Made by a program: the position numbers and the translations under genes. From Ochromonas danica (taxonomy: Eukaryota > Sar > Chrysophyceae > Chromulinales > Chromulinaceae), in assembly GCA_015146655.1 (NCBI GenBank), contig VKHL01000077.1, forward strand, positions 62,001-126,000: 64,000 nt of DNA, given 5' to 3'. Every line of letters begins with the position of its first letter. Within the stretch, counting starts at the first letter, position 1. The notes under the pieces are model-generated. The model was not told where the DNA came from and searched no databases. It was given only the letters and a program-made list of their open reading frames with translations. Positions 1 to 11,810 of this stretch are shown here, in pieces.

Positions 1-41
1 CCACTTGTTATTTCTATTGTGCTGCTCGTCAAGTGAGATCA

Positions 42-925
42 ATGGCTAGTTCTGGTTTATTGCCTCCTTTTTTGGCAATGGGTCATGGTAAGAAGGTGAG
101 AGACAGCAGCCAGCCTGATGACAAAGCAATTGCAGTAGTACCCGCTGGTGATAATAATGGCGTGGAGAGAAGTGCAAAACTTGAGGCTCAAGCAACCAGT
201 CCTGATGATCTGTTAGAGCGTGATGCACCCACCGTTGCACTTCTTGCGTGCTCTATATTATGTCTTATTCTCTTGGTAGTAGGTCAATATACAATCGAGG
301 ACTATAATAAAATCTATACAGATGCGGGATCTTTGTTAAACTCTATTATGTATCAATTTTTAGCTGTGGCTTATATTGTCTTTATTACACGTTTTTCGAA
401 TATGGAACGGGTAGTCAAGAATCCGTTTGGTATGATGGGAGCTCTGGTTCCAATGGCTTTCTTCGGTATGCTATTAGTGATTAAATTGTATTATATTGGA
501 ATTGAAGCTATAGGACAAGGTATCGCGTTGGTCGTATTCTTCGTGTCAATTTTAGTTTATTACTTTTGGGTGGTTGAGAAGCGTCAGTTTTTTTCAAAGG
601 AAGAGCAACAGAAGTTTATGAAAGCTTATATTGTGAATGGTATGTTCTAAGTACTGTTTCTTACACAACTTGTCTATATGTTAATTGTCATTGCTTGTTG
701 TCGCTTGCAATAGCAAACAAGAATCGTAGACGTGTTAAAGTTGCTTCCGGTAGTGGAAGAGAGAATGGTAAACCTTCCTCCAAACTCCTTCGTATATGGA
801 CTGGCGCATTGGGATTTACTTCCAAAGTTAGTTCTCACAAAGGAAGCGGTCGTAGCTCTATTTCCACGATGTCTGCTCTTGCTCCTAAAGTGGTTCATCG
901 TGGACCATTAGGTGATAAATTCTAA
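42..925 (+). CDS. Four-TM membrane protein of unknown function (2 exons, 5' end may be cut)
   Basis: Two exons: up to 639, then 714-925; the intron 640-713 starts GTATGT and ends CAATAG, and joining G|CA restores the frame. Counting from the ATG at 42 the protein is about 269 residues. The frame is open back to base 3, so the true start may lie outside the window or in an upstream exon. There is a polar N-terminal segment of about 60 residues, then four strongly hydrophobic helices (TVALLACSILCLILLVVGQY; the segment around MYQFLAVAYIVFITRF; MMGALVPMAFFGMLLVIKLY; IALVVFFVSILVYYFWVV), and finally a basic Ser/Lys/Arg-rich tail of about 70 residues encoded by exon 2. I do not recognise the family. 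It is likely an endomembrane or plasma-membrane protein. The open frame and clean splice support a real gene. Confidence 0.6.
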
Positions 926-1082
926 ACTTTGTTTGTTGTTGGGTGTTTGCCAATGTAGTGTATCCTGATGGGGAGATGCCATCAGGTGTTATCTGACGAA
1001 TTCCTACCTGTTATATTATTACTCTATCTTATGATTTGTAGGCTACTACTACTATAGTGTGTTTTCTCCTTATTCTTGATTG

Positions 1083-1735
1083 TGTTTTATCTTCTGAAAT
1101 CTCATCTGCTTTCCACGGTCTTGGATGATCAAATATCAACAAATCAATGCCATTGAGCAAAAACGAAATCTGTTGTCGCACTTCTCTGCAGTCCGTTGTT
1201 CTGCTGTTGTGCATTTGTTTCTTCTTCTTCTTCTTCTTCTTCTTCTTTTTCTATGTTGAATATTCTTGACAGGTTGTGCTTTTGATATGTTATTTTATTG
1301 ATATTCGCAACCACCTGAGGTTTTAGTATTGTAGACAGCAATGGTGGACCTTTATTAGATGATTCAATACAGTTATTATGTATTAGTTGTTAGGTGATTC
1401 AATGAGTAGTGTTCCAGTAAGTTTAATGTGCAATACTACTAAATCAGTTAATAAATCGAGTTTTCTCTGGCCACACTATCAAGGCATCTTCATTCTTTGG
1501 TCTTTCATTCAGGCCCATTCTCGAATCTCATCTGGTGTTTTATCTTCTGAAATCTCATCTGCTTTCCACGGTGTAGGATGATCAAATCTGACTGGGTCGT
1601 ACTTCTCTTCTGTTCGTTGTTCTGTTGTTGTGCATTGTGTTTTCTGTCGTCTTCTTCTCTATGTTGGATATTCGCTTCAGTTTGTAGACACCTGTTGGTA
1701 GGTGATTCAAAGAGTGTTGTTTCAGTGAGTTTTAT
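1083..1735 (+). repeat. Imperfect direct repeat in the spacer
   Basis: A block beginning GTTTTATCTTCTGAAATCTC at about 1083 recurs at about 1541. Both copies continue through a CTGCTTTCCACGGT tract and a GTTGTTCTG(C/T)TGTTGTGCATT tract, then a TCTATGTTG(A/G)ATATTC tract. A GGTGATTCAA(T/A)GAGT block follows at about 1393 and again at about 1697. By eye the copies are roughly 80% alike, with indels. The first copy carries a (CTT)n run at about 1219-1250. No coding potential is evident. Confidence 0.65.
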
Positions 1736-2019
1736 GTGTTTTAATTGAATTTATGCAGTACTACAAGTTTTCCATGGAAACATCCATGGAATTGTCTAAT
1801 GCAAGGTGAATGCAGTGAAGCGATCTTCACCACCCCATCGTTGAAATGAGGTGACAGGTACTACAAAGTCGCTTTAACTGGTTTAAAACTTCATAATTCA
1901 GTGGGAACTGAAGGAGCGGTTCTCTTCGTCCACTCACCATCCCCACGCCACATGACAAACACAACTTGTACTGGGTCTATCTCCGACTTGGACAGTGGTT
2001 GATCCAAGACAAATTGATC

Positions 2020-3882
2020 ATGTTTTCCTATGGTCTGATTGTCGTGATCACGGGTATATTGTGCTTGTCACATTTACTCTTAGCAGTAGAACATGAGGCA
2101 ACAGTGAAAACTTATCGTTTACCTGAAATCAAGTACAATGATCTTTTCACTTTGGAAGTATCTGCTGCAAATGCAGCGATCAAGGCTCTAACAGAAGTTG
2201 GTGGTCTACAAGTAACAGATATTCCACGCTTTGCTCTGGCTCGTAAGCGTGCCTTGGAAGACTTGGCAGAGTGCTACGAGCAAGAAAATGCTGCCACTGA
2301 ATTGCAAATGCCAGATGGTTCTCGTCGTGTCTCATGCGGTGCTGTCAGCCATCGTGGAGTAGCACAACCCATGTCACATGTTTGTGGTGAAGCAGCTAAC
2401 AAGCTCCGAGCTGCTGTAGATGCCACGACACGCCAACTCTTCTTGGCTTTTGATTTGGTTGCCAATCAGAAGAACAACAAAGACACTGCTTCGAACCTCC
2501 ATGTGATGGAACCATCCTATGAGACGTATTCTGAGCTCATGTCTGAAGGTGAGCATATTGAACATCTTCATACTTACTTCAGTGGAACAACCGAGTCCAT
2601 CGCTCAAAGCACCAGTTTGGCGACTATGAACTTTCATAAGGATACTGGATTGATGATTGCGATGACCACCGGTTATTACTCTCCGTTACCTGCTTCGGAT
2701 AAATCTGGACTCTATATTGAATTAGTTGACGGTAGTCACGCTAAGGTTGAGGTGGAAGACGATGCTCTCATCATACTGATGGGAGAAGGAGCTGTCAAAT
2801 GGTTGAAGCCTGTATCCTCTAAACCTTTCCGTGCCCCTCTTCATGCTCTGCTAGCTGATCTTCCACCTAATGGAAAGACCTCTCGTAGCTGGTATGGAAA
2901 GATGTATTTGCCTCCTGCTGATGCAATTATCCCTCAGGAAGGGATGACTTTCACTCAATACCACCAGCTCGAGTCAAGGCATTCCGCTTTGTTGAGTACT
3001 TCCACACATCAAAGTGAACGTAAACTCTATGAGCTACTGCCAACAGCATGTGGTGGAGATAGTCATAAGTACATTCCCGTTGTGAGTGACGTTTGTGATA
3101 GTGATGAGATCTGGTGTTGGGCTCAGTGTATGTCTGCTGCTTCCTTGTCCTGTGGAAGTGATGCAGTTTGTTGGGACAGTAAAAACCATGAAGTTATGGA
3201 TGGAGATGATATGTGCATGAATGATCCAAGTGATATGTCTACAGGCTATTGCTATCCTGCATGTCTCAGTGATGTCGAAGTGAGCAACTCCTCTTCCAGT
3301 AGTAACAGATATTGTAAAGGCGAAGGAACTAGCATGTACATGCAAGGATTTATTTCTATTGCTAAGGAAGGAGAAGGCAACTTTGCATGTGTTAATTGGC
3401 TCTTCCCTGAATGGACTTTAGATACCCGAGTTAAAATGGCATTTGGTTGTTTGGGTGCCTTCTTGATGTGTGTCTTCATCCAATATCTCTCTGTTGTACG
3501 CTTGGAGCTGAACAAATGGCCTGATGATTATTATCGTCTTACTGCTCACACAGTGCTGTATGCTATCCACGTGACGTTGGGATACTTTGCCATGCTTTTG
3601 ACGATGACCTACAGTGCGGAACTCTTCTGTATGGTTTGTGCTGGTCTTACTGTGGGTTATCTGTTGTTCCAAGCTCGTTCTCCTATGGCAGCCAAATCTA
3701 GTGAGCCTTGTTGCGAGGGTCTATTGGATGCTGAACAGAACAAGACTCACAACAAAAAGCTGAGCTGTAATGATGGTGAGCATGGTTGCTGCTGTGACGA
3801 AGGTCCTCCTATGGAGACCTGCTGTTGTGATGGAGGAGGGGGAGACGATGTGGAACTTGCAGGTACCCACGCGAAAATCTAA
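2020..3882 (+). CDS. Ctr-type copper transporter with a long Cys-rich N-terminal domain
   Basis: Single exon, 620 residues from the ATG at 2020; the frame opens upstream, but only with a TTG. A signal/anchor helix (MFSYGLIVVITGILCLSHLL) leads a roughly 450-residue extracellular domain with many Cys. The last 160 residues match the Ctr (Slc31) copper transporter: MYMQGF and NWLFPEWTLDTRVK before TM1 (about residue 470), TM2 with the M-x3-M copper-filter motif (AMLLTM, about 524-528), and TM3 with G-x3-G (GLTVG, about 545). The cytosolic tail is rich in Cys clusters (EPCCEG, GCCCDE, ETCCCDGG), as expected for Cu(I) hand-over. Known Ctr proteins are usually 150-400 residues, so the N-terminal domain is unusually large. 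Likely role: high-affinity Cu(I) uptake across the plasma membrane or a vacuole membrane. The family call is strong; the N-terminal domain is unassigned. Confidence 0.85.
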   Translation: MFSYGLIVVITGILCLSHLLLAVEHEATVKTYRLPEIKYNDLFTLEVSAANAAIKALTEVGGLQVTDIPRFALARKRALEDLAECYEQENAATELQMPDGSRRVSCGAVSHRGVAQPMSHVCGEAANKLRAAVDATTRQLFLAFDLVANQKNNKDTASNLHVMEPSYETYSELMSEGEHIEHLHTYFSGTTESIAQSTSLATMNFHKDTGLMIAMTTGYYSPLPASDKSGLYIELVDGSHAKVEVEDDALIILMGEGAVKWLKPVSSKPFRAPLHALLADLPPNGKTSRSWYGKMYLPPADAIIPQEGMTFTQYHQLESRHSALLSTSTHQSERKLYELLPTACGGDSHKYIPVVSDVCDSDEIWCWAQCMSAASLSCGSDAVCWDSKNHEVMDGDDMCMNDPSDMSTGYCYPACLSDVEVSNSSSSSNRYCKGEGTSMYMQGFISIAKEGEGNFACVNWLFPEWTLDTRVKMAFGCLGAFLMCVFIQYLSVVRLELNKWPDDYYRLTAHTVLYAIHVTLGYFAMLLTMTYSAELFCMVCAGLTVGYLLFQARSPMAAKSSEPCCEGLLDAEQNKTHNKKLSCNDGEHGCCCDEGPPMETCCCDGGGGDDVELAGTHAKI

Positions 3883-4117
3883 ATATCGATATCTCTACCT
3901 TTTGGCTTTCTTGCTTTAAGCATGATTTGAAGTACAATTGAAGTAAGTCCCTTGTTCTCAAGAGACGATGGTTAAGTTCTGGTTATACCTGAGTGGGTAT
4001 ACCATATGATGAAAGTTATACTAAGATTAAATAATAAATACTAGTAGATAATAAATACTAAATATTAATATAAATCATACAACATGATTCATCATCTCAG
4101 ATTGCTTTGTTCTACTA

Positions 4118-6459
4118 CTACAGTACTACTTCTCTGTCTTGACGATGTCTATCATCATGAAGTAATTTCTCATAGAAAGCAACAACAGTGCGATCAACTT
4201 TCACTTGAGATGGACGAATTGCATGTGCTAAGCTCAGACCTGCCAGACTTTTGACACGACTCAACGCCACTACATCAACATCAACATCAACATCACATCG
4301 TCAGAAATGACATCAAAACAATATTAGCATAGCAATCTGACTTACCATACACTTGTCCAACTTCAAAGGCATGTCGAACATCTACAACAGCTTGATTGAC
4401 AGTACTTCCTTGAGCTTTGTGAATGGAAAGTGCCCAAGCTAACTCTAAAGGAAGTTGTTGACGCTGGGCTAGAATACGATCACCTAATTGATAACTAAAC
4501 TGTTCTGGTAGAATGGTATATTCTTTATCACTCTCTGCAAACCTTACCACTGGCCATCGAGCATGTCTATTCACCCATATTTCATTAACACAATTAGTGT
4601 CATTTCTCACATTAGTGTTAAAAATGGGATTCTCTCTTACGCTGTAAAACGAACAACAACACCTCGTGCTCCATTGACTAATCCATGAAATGCTTCTGTT
4701 GTTTTGGATAACATAACTTGAGCACCTATTTTGAGTTCAATCTTCTCTCTTACAGGACAATGCCGTTGAAGTGCATTCTTGTAAACTTCTTCACCGCTGT
4801 CTTGAGCCATGAAAGTAAACATCTCTCCTATAAACAACATAAAACATAAATACCTCCAAAGGAATAGGGAAAGGTACAGGGAAAGGTATTAGACTATGCT
4901 ATACCTGGTAGTTCGTTTAGCTTCTCTTGATTGAGTAAATCTCCATCCTTCCGATGAGTTACTAACAAGGTTGGTAGAACACCATGAATACTTTGTAAAG
5001 GCTTTTGAACACATTCAGTGAGTTTTTCAATACTTCGTTCACTTAATGCTCCCATTCTTAATTCTTCAAGAATAGTTATAAACTCTTTATCTCCATTTTG
5101 TCGTTTGATACTTTGAAGAAGAAAAGATTGTTGAGAAGGAAAGATTTCTTGCCATAAAGTACTTTGAAAACAATATCGTAAATGACTATTACTAATACAA
5201 TCTGTTTGACTTTGAAGCTTTGGTTGTGATTGATAATAGGATGCTATCGTCCGACTAACTGATGATGATGATGTCCCATTAGAAGAGGTAACAGGTGGTA
5301 GTTGACAGAAATCACCAGTTACAATCAGTTGAACACCTCCCATTGGAAGGGTAGATTGATTACGAGCTAAGCGAAGTACTTCATCAATAATCTCTAATAG
5401 ATCAGGACTAAGCATAGAGATCTCATCAATAACAATTACTTTTGCTAGACGACATCTTTGTATGACAGCTTTTCGTTTGATTAACTGCATAGCTATACGA
5501 TGACTTCTCTTACCCTGCGGTCCAGGTCCAGGTTTAGATTGATTAAACTCTTCATTATTAGCAGACAGAGAAAGGAAATGATGTACTGTGATACCACCTA
5601 ATGCACAAGCTGCTAAACCTGTCGCTGCTAATACAAACACCGCAGCTTTACCATGACTTGCTTTACATCGAGTTATGATTGTTTTAAGTAATGTTGATTT
5701 ACCAGTGCCTGCACTACCAGTAAAGAAAACATGTTGACCTGATAAGCAAGCTTGTAAGACAGTCTGTTGTTCTATAGTCAGCTCTATGGCCTCTCTATCA
5801 CAGGCAGCTGCAGTGGAGGATAGTCTACCACTGGTAGCACATGGAAGCATGATGCTTCTCTTAGGACTACTTAAATGAGAAGCTAAGCAGAGCTTCTTAC
5901 TCTTAGATGGAGGGCTAAATCCAAGTGACCAGGAGGAGGAGGAGGATGGTTCATCGCCAAACTTGGCACCAAAAGATGTCTTTTTCAACTGCTGTTGAGT
6001 ATTGTGAGAGTTGTTATTGCTGTTGTTGTTCTCTTTGTTCTGCTCGTCCTCCTCCTCCTCGTCCTCCTCATAGTGAGTTTTGTTAGCACTAGAGACTTTA
6101 ATAGGTGTGTGTAATTGAGGTTTCAGACAGGCTTGATGCAGTCTGTCAATGAGATCTCTACTGGCATTAATAACCAATCTGGTGCGATAGAGAGGAAAGC
6201 TAACCACTAACATCTCCTGACCTTTCACTTCAACTTTGATATCTTGCATGAACATCATGTCATAGCTGGTACTAGATGGTGTAGCTAGTAGGCGTAACTC
6301 TACTGCCTCCCTGCCATCATCATGCTGCTGTTGATCTGATTCAGAGAAGCGAATGATAATAGCTGCATTAGAAAGAACTTTCCTACGATCAAGGCGCATA
6401 AGAGGGGTATAGAGAGCACTTTCCACTCGCTGGATGGGATAATAAGTGACTACACTCAT
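4118..6459 (-). CDS. PIF1: PIF1-family DNA helicase (4 exons)
   Basis: Exons on the minus strand: 6459-4905, 4827-4641, 4566-4346 and 4269-4118; they sum to 2115 nt, giving 704 residues. All introns are GT-AG and restore frame. PIF1 is a 5'-3' superfamily 1B helicase that unwinds G-quadruplexes and stalled forks in nucleus and mitochondria. Motifs seen: Walker A GSAGTGKST (about residue 245), Walker B VIDEISML, motif III GDFCQLPPV, the PIF1 signature region SIKRQNGDKEF, ALSIHKAQGST near the C-terminus, and motif VI VALSRVKSLAGLSL, which is completed only by the short last exon. About 220 residues precede the helicase core and are low-complexity (Glu/Asp and Asn/Ser runs). Start: first in-frame ATG, at 6459; the longer frame to 6540 opens with TTG only. 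An upstream exon cannot be excluded. Confidence 0.92.
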
Positions 6460-6686
6460 TGATCTACAATCTAATTCCCCCAAACCATTTGCTTCCTCAC
6501 AACAAACAAGCAACGGATAAATAAACAACTTCCTGGCCAATAAACTAGTTTGTTATCCCACCCCACGCAATAATAATGAATGCACGTCAGTTCCGCCCCC
6601 CGCAACATCTGGGAATGTGAAGAATCTGGCTTTCTGGACTGCTTTTAATGTCTTGGATTTCACCTAAATTATTAATGAAATGATAG

Positions 6687-6815
6687 CTCATCGTAAAAGA
6701 AAGAGAAGCGATTCAATCCAGATCTCTTGAAATGGGGAAGCTGGCTCTGCACTATGGAATTTCTGATCGTGGTGTTCGAAAGATTCGTCGTCTTGCGGAA
6801 ATAGACCAGATCTGA
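6687..6815 (+). other. Short frame with a helix-turn-helix-like motif (possible remnant)
   Basis: A 42-codon open stretch between stops contains KLALHYGISDRGVRKI. This resembles the 'LA..YGISDvgL.KiCrkl' helix-turn-helix motif of a widespread DNA-binding family. The usual downstream Pro-rich and GYW element is absent and the frame closes at once, so if the match is real this is a fragment. There is no clear start. Shown only because the motif match is striking. Confidence 0.25.
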
Positions 6816-8296
6816 ATCGGTGCAGGAATGAACATGGAGATGTTTCGACACTTTATTCATGTAGATCGAGGAGAAAGGTGAAGACTTCATCGAAGCTACC
6901 CGAGAAAGTTTGTTTCGTACTGGAGTGTCAGTGACGAAAGAACTTTGTTTTGCAAAGACGAAAACTATCCTCGAAGAAAGCAGTAACAGTCGCACCAATT
7001 CAAAAGTACCGCCCGATTGTCAGCAGTTAGCAAAGTTTAGTCGAAGATACGATATCGATTTCACTAATCTTCATGGCGAGGCTGGTGGCTATAGTCGAAT
7101 CGATCACACTCCAGAAATAGAGGCTTAAAAGACAGCACTGCAAGTTAATAAACCGGAGAACATTTTTTAATATAGTGGAAAGCGGCTTGTTTTATCACCG
7201 TCTTCTCAACATAACTTATTTGTTGCGTAGAAGGGAGCAGAAGAAACCCAAAGCTCGCATTACACTAGTAGTAGTAGACTATTATGTTGCAATTCTCTAG
7301 CTACTACGAAAGTACTGATTGTAGCGATTGGGAAAACGAACAATTCAGTGTATTTAGAAGAGGAAGATAGAGGATTCTCTATATGGAGATTAATTTATTA
7401 TTGTTACTTTGTCCTTCACTTGCTTTTTATTGTTCTCTTGGTGCGAAAACCTTGCCTATCTACAAAGGAAAACGCTTGGTTTGCTTAAAACATCTTTCTT
7501 TTTCTCAAAGATGATTCTTTCTGTTCTTCTTTGGCTTTTCATTGACGAATGTAACTATAATCATTTTAGTCATTTTCATAATTATTTAAGTAATTGACTA
7601 AATATAGGAATCTGGGAATCTGGGAGACCCTAACCAAAAGGGGGGGCGGAACGGAACTCAAGGGGGCCGGAACTGTATGCGAAATCTACAGTGAATATCA
7701 GACATTGATATAATATCTTGCGAATGGGTGCAACCGAAAAGTTCACTTCTTCTACAAGACATAGATATACTCCAGCATCCAGGGGTAGTAGAATATTTTG
7801 AATTGGGTGCTATTGCCACTTGTCACGCCTGTTGATATATGATGTATATAGGGTGTGTAGGAAGAAGTTTGCAGGATCAGACAAGTTATTACCGTCTCTT
7901 CTCCTGATTGTGTCAATTACAGTAACAATTAATTAAAGTAGAGGCGGCGAAAGTAGAGAGAATGCCATACAAGACTATTCCCAACATACATACCAATATA
8001 TATTAGTGTCTGAATTTTATGTAGCTATGACAGGTTACGACTAAAATTCCACATGGAATGTGTTAATCTTTGTTCCTACACAATATGAATGAATCACATG
8101 GTTGGCTCCTTCTCCTTCAGCATAGACAAAGCAGGAATTCTGCATCATCTTGATTAAACAAGCCCTTTCATCTATACACCACATAAATTATTGCAAAGTC
8201 TTTCTCTTGTTCTTTAACATATAATATATTAACGTTATGAAGGTGATGAAAGGTAGCACCTTCTCTTCCCCCTTTTTGAATGGGTTTAGATATTCA
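6816..8296. other. Gene-poor spacer upstream of the SBBP array
   Basis: No convincing gene is seen. A G-rich patch (about 7638-7672) is followed from about 7728 by the downstream flank of SBBP copy 1, which recurs almost unchanged at about 9868. A 72-codon plus-strand frame ending at 7128 has no ATG start and no recognisable product. Confidence 0.5.
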
Positions 8297-11200
8297 TTAA
8301 TGACTAATTTTCATATAGAATATATCCGTCGTTCCACCACTCTTTCTTCTTTTCTCAGACATAAAATTACCTGTCGTAGACCCAGTTATATAGACGTTAT
8401 CCTCATCATCAATTGCCAAATCTTGACCATAATCTTCTCCTCCACTACTATATGAAGCGGAATAAATCAATCCACCCTGCATATCATACTTTTGTAACAC
8501 AATATCACTGCGAGCAACTGTGGAGGATCCAACCATTCCTTTATAGGCATAGCCCAGAAAATAAAGGCAATGCTGACTATTCATTGCAATCCCCATGGCT
8601 TCGTTCACTTCTTCCGGATCAAAATGTTTAAACCAGACTTCCTTACCATTCTTATCATACTTCATTAATAATGAAATGCCATGCTCCAAGTCTCCCAACA
8701 CTGATCCAGAGATATAGACATCACCATAGGAAGGATCGACCAAAATATCCAAGCCATTGTCGAAACCCGTCGATCCATATAACTTCGTGAACATCGCTGT
8801 GCCATCATCACTCCTCACTTTCAATAAGAACAAGTCGCTATTGCCTTGATTCTGTTCTCCATGAAGATCACCATGGGTATACCCTGTCATGAAGATGTCT
8901 TGACTCGAAGGATCCACCGCCACACTCTTACCCACATCATCCTCCGCAGTACCATACTGCTTCGTCCAGAGCTTCCTACCCATCCAGTCATATTTCAGGA
9001 GGAAGATGTCTTGTTTGCCATATGAGACCTGCTCATCCAAACTGCCTTCCGTCACACCCGTCACATAGACATGACCCAGAGAGTCCATGGCCAGAGACTC
9101 GCCTTGATCAAAACTCGCAGTGCCACTCTGTCTGCTGAATAACCTTGACCCATCTTCATTATACTTCGCCAAAAAAATGTCTGAGTCTCCAGGTGGTCTC
9201 AGTGACGAGGAGGAGAGACAAGAGCCAGTCAAGTAGATCGAACCGTCTGACTGGTTCATCATCATGTCCAAGAGAAACTCCTTCCGAGAAGTAAACTGAT
9301 CTGCCGCCGGCATCATTGCGAACATTCTCACACTGGTGTTAGAAGCCTCGGGGATGGGAGGTGACAGGAGGAGGAGACGGATGCTTTCCTCGTCGGATTG
9401 AGGCAGCACAACTTCCTGCTGGTAGGATTCTTTTTCTTTTCCTTGCTCTCTCTTTTCCTTCTTCTTGAAGCGAGGATGACCACCCAGTTCACCTGCCAAG
9501 GTCACCACCATTGAGGAGGGGGCAGATCTTCTGACAGCTATGTTTTGAGTGACATCATCACCTTTACTGCCAAATTGTACTGTATATAAGAGGTTTTGTG
9601 ACTTTACGAAGATGAAGTTAGGCAGGAGAAGGGGAAGAATCAAGAGAGGGAGGAGGAGCGAGAACTGCATCATATCTTTTCGATGAGCATCGGAATGGCC
9701 GCATGACAGACAAACAGACCTTCACAACCCACAGCCAGGATAAATAAACAACTTCTCCATCAAAAAACTTGTTCATCCCCCCTCCCACATTTTTCAAAAA
9801 ATAGAAAATAGAAACGTTTTCGTATATATTGGACGCAGAAATAATAACTTGTGAATATGCGCAGATATGACAACCGAAAAGATCACTTCTTCTACAAGAC
9901 AAAGATATACTCCAGCATCCAGGGGTAGTAGAATATTTTGAATTGGGTGCTATTGCCACTTGTCACGCCTGTTGATATATGATGTATATAGGGTGTGTAG
10001 GAAGAAGTTTGCAGGATCAGACAAGTTATTACCGTCTCTTCTCCTGATTGTGTCAATTACAGTAACAATTAATTAAAGTAGAGGCGGCGAAAGTAGAGAG
10101 AATGCCATACAAGACTATTCCCAACATACATACCAATATATATTAGTGTCTGAATTTTATGTAGCTATGACAGGTTACGACTAAAATTCCACATGGAATG
10201 TGTTAATCTTTGTTCCTACACAATATGAATGAATCACATGGTTGGCTCCTTCTCCTTCAGCATAGACAAAGCAGGAATTCTGCATCATCTTGATTAAACA
10301 AGCCCTTTCATCTATACACCACATAAATTATTGCAAAGTCTTTCTCTTGTTCTTTAACATATAATATATTAACGTTATGAAGGTGATGAAAGGTAGCACC
10401 TTCTCTTCCCCCTTTTTGAATGGGTTTAGATATTCATTAATGACTAATTTTCATATAGAATATATCCGTCGTTCCACCACTCTTTCTTCTTTTCTCAGAC
10501 ATAAAATTACCTGTCGTAGACCCAGTTATATAGACGTTATCCTCATCATCAATTGCCAAATCTTGACCATAATCTTCTCCTCCACTACTATATGAAGCGG
10601 AATAAATCAATCCACCCTGCATATCATACTTTTGTAACACAATATCACTGCGAGCAACTGTGGAGGATCCAACCATTCCTTTATAGGCATAGCCCAGAAA
10701 ATAAAGGCAATGCTGACTATTCATTGCAATCCCCATGGCTTCGTTCACTTCTTCCGGATCAAAATGTTTAAACCAGACTTCCTTACCATTCTTATCATAC
10801 TTCATTAATAATGAAATGCCATGCTCCAAGTCTCCCAACACTGATCCAGAGATATAGACATCACCATAGGAAGGATCGACCAAAATATCCAAGCCATTGT
10901 CGAAACCCGTCGATCCATATAACTTCGTGAACATCGCTGTGCCATCATCACTCCTCACTTTCAATAAGAACAAGTCGCTATTGCCTTGATTCTGTTCTCC
11001 ATGAAGATCACCATGGGTATACCCTGTCATGAAGATGTCTTGACTCGAAGGATCCACCGCCACACTCTTACCCACATCATCCTCCGCAGTACCATACTGC
11101 TTCGTCCAGAGCTTCCTACCCATCCAGTCATATTTCAGGAGGAAGATGTCTTGTTTGCCATATGAGACCTGCTCATCCAAACTGCCTTCCGTCACACCCG

Positions 11201-11810
11201 TCACATAGACATGACCCAGAGAGTCCATGGCCAGAGACTCGCCTTGATCAAAACTCGCAGTGCCACTCTGTCTGCTGAATAACCTTGACCCATCTTCATT
11301 ATACTTCGCCAAAAAAATGTCTGAGTCTCCAGGTGGTCTCAGTGACGAGGAGGAGAGACAAGAGCCAGTCAAGTAGATCGAACCGTCTGACTGGTTCATC
11401 ATCATGTCCAAGAGAAACTCCTTCCGAGAAGTAAACTGATCTGCCGCCGGCATCATTGCGAACATTCTCACACTGGTGTTAGAAGCCTCGGGGATGGGAG
11501 GTGACAGGAGGAGGAGACGGATGCTTTCCTCGTCGGATTGAGGCAGCACAACTTCCTGCTGGTAGGATTCTTTTTCTTTTCCTTTCTCTCTCTTTTCCTT
11601 CTTCTTGAAGCGAGGATGGCCACCCAGTTCACCTGCCAAGGTCACCACCATTGAGGAGGGGGCAGATCTTCTCACAGCTATGTTTTGAGTGACATCATCA
11701 CCTTTACTGCCAAATTGTACGGCATACAAGAGCTTTTGTGACTTCACTAAGATGAAGTTAGGCACGAGAATGGTGAGGAGCAAGAGATGGAGTAGGAGCG
11801 AGAACTGCAG
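7728..11810. repeat. 2.14-kb direct tandem duplication carrying SBBP copies 1 and 2
   Basis: Bases from about 7728 to 9670 recur at 9868-11810 with a constant offset of 2140. Coding and downstream flank match almost base for base over about 1.9 kb; differences concentrate in the signal-peptide region and at the outer ends. The near-identity includes non-coding DNA, so the duplication is recent or has been homogenised. Confidence 0.9.
8297..9673 (-). CDS. SBBP-repeat secreted beta-propeller protein, copy 1
   Basis: Single exon, 458 residues, starting with tandem ATGs at 9673/9670. A signal peptide (QFSLLLPLLILPLLLPN) is followed by a Lys/Glu-rich linker and then about five SBBP-type repeats of the pattern D-(I/L)-F-L-x-KYd-x2-G...W-x-KqYG-x3-D-x-G-x2-(L/V)-x-VD-x5-(D/V)-x-(Y/M)-(I/V/M)-TG. 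SBBP repeats (seven-bladed beta-propeller related) are typical of secreted or cell-surface proteins in bacteria and algae; the binding partner is unknown. This is the best-preserved member of the local array: start, signal peptide and repeats are intact. It lies tail-to-head with copy 2 on the same strand. Confidence 0.85.
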   Translation of the reverse strand: MMQFSLLLPLLILPLLLPNFIFVKSQNLLYTVQFGSKGDDVTQNIAVRRSAPSSMVVTLAGELGGHPRFKKKEKREQGKEKESYQQEVVLPQSDEESIRLLLLSPPIPEASNTSVRMFAMMPAADQFTSRKEFLLDMMMNQSDGSIYLTGSCLSSSSLRPPGDSDIFLAKYNEDGSRLFSRQSGTASFDQGESLAMDSLGHVYVTGVTEGSLDEQVSYGKQDIFLLKYDWMGRKLWTKQYGTAEDDVGKSVAVDPSSQDIFMTGYTHGDLHGEQNQGNSDLFLLKVRSDDGTAMFTKLYGSTGFDNGLDILVDPSYGDVYISGSVLGDLEHGISLLMKYDKNGKEVWFKHFDPEEVNEAMGIAMNSQHCLYFLGYAYKGMVGSSTVARSDIVLQKYDMQGGLIYSASYSSGGEDYGQDLAIDDEDNVYITGSTTGNFMSEKRRKSGGTTDIFYMKISH

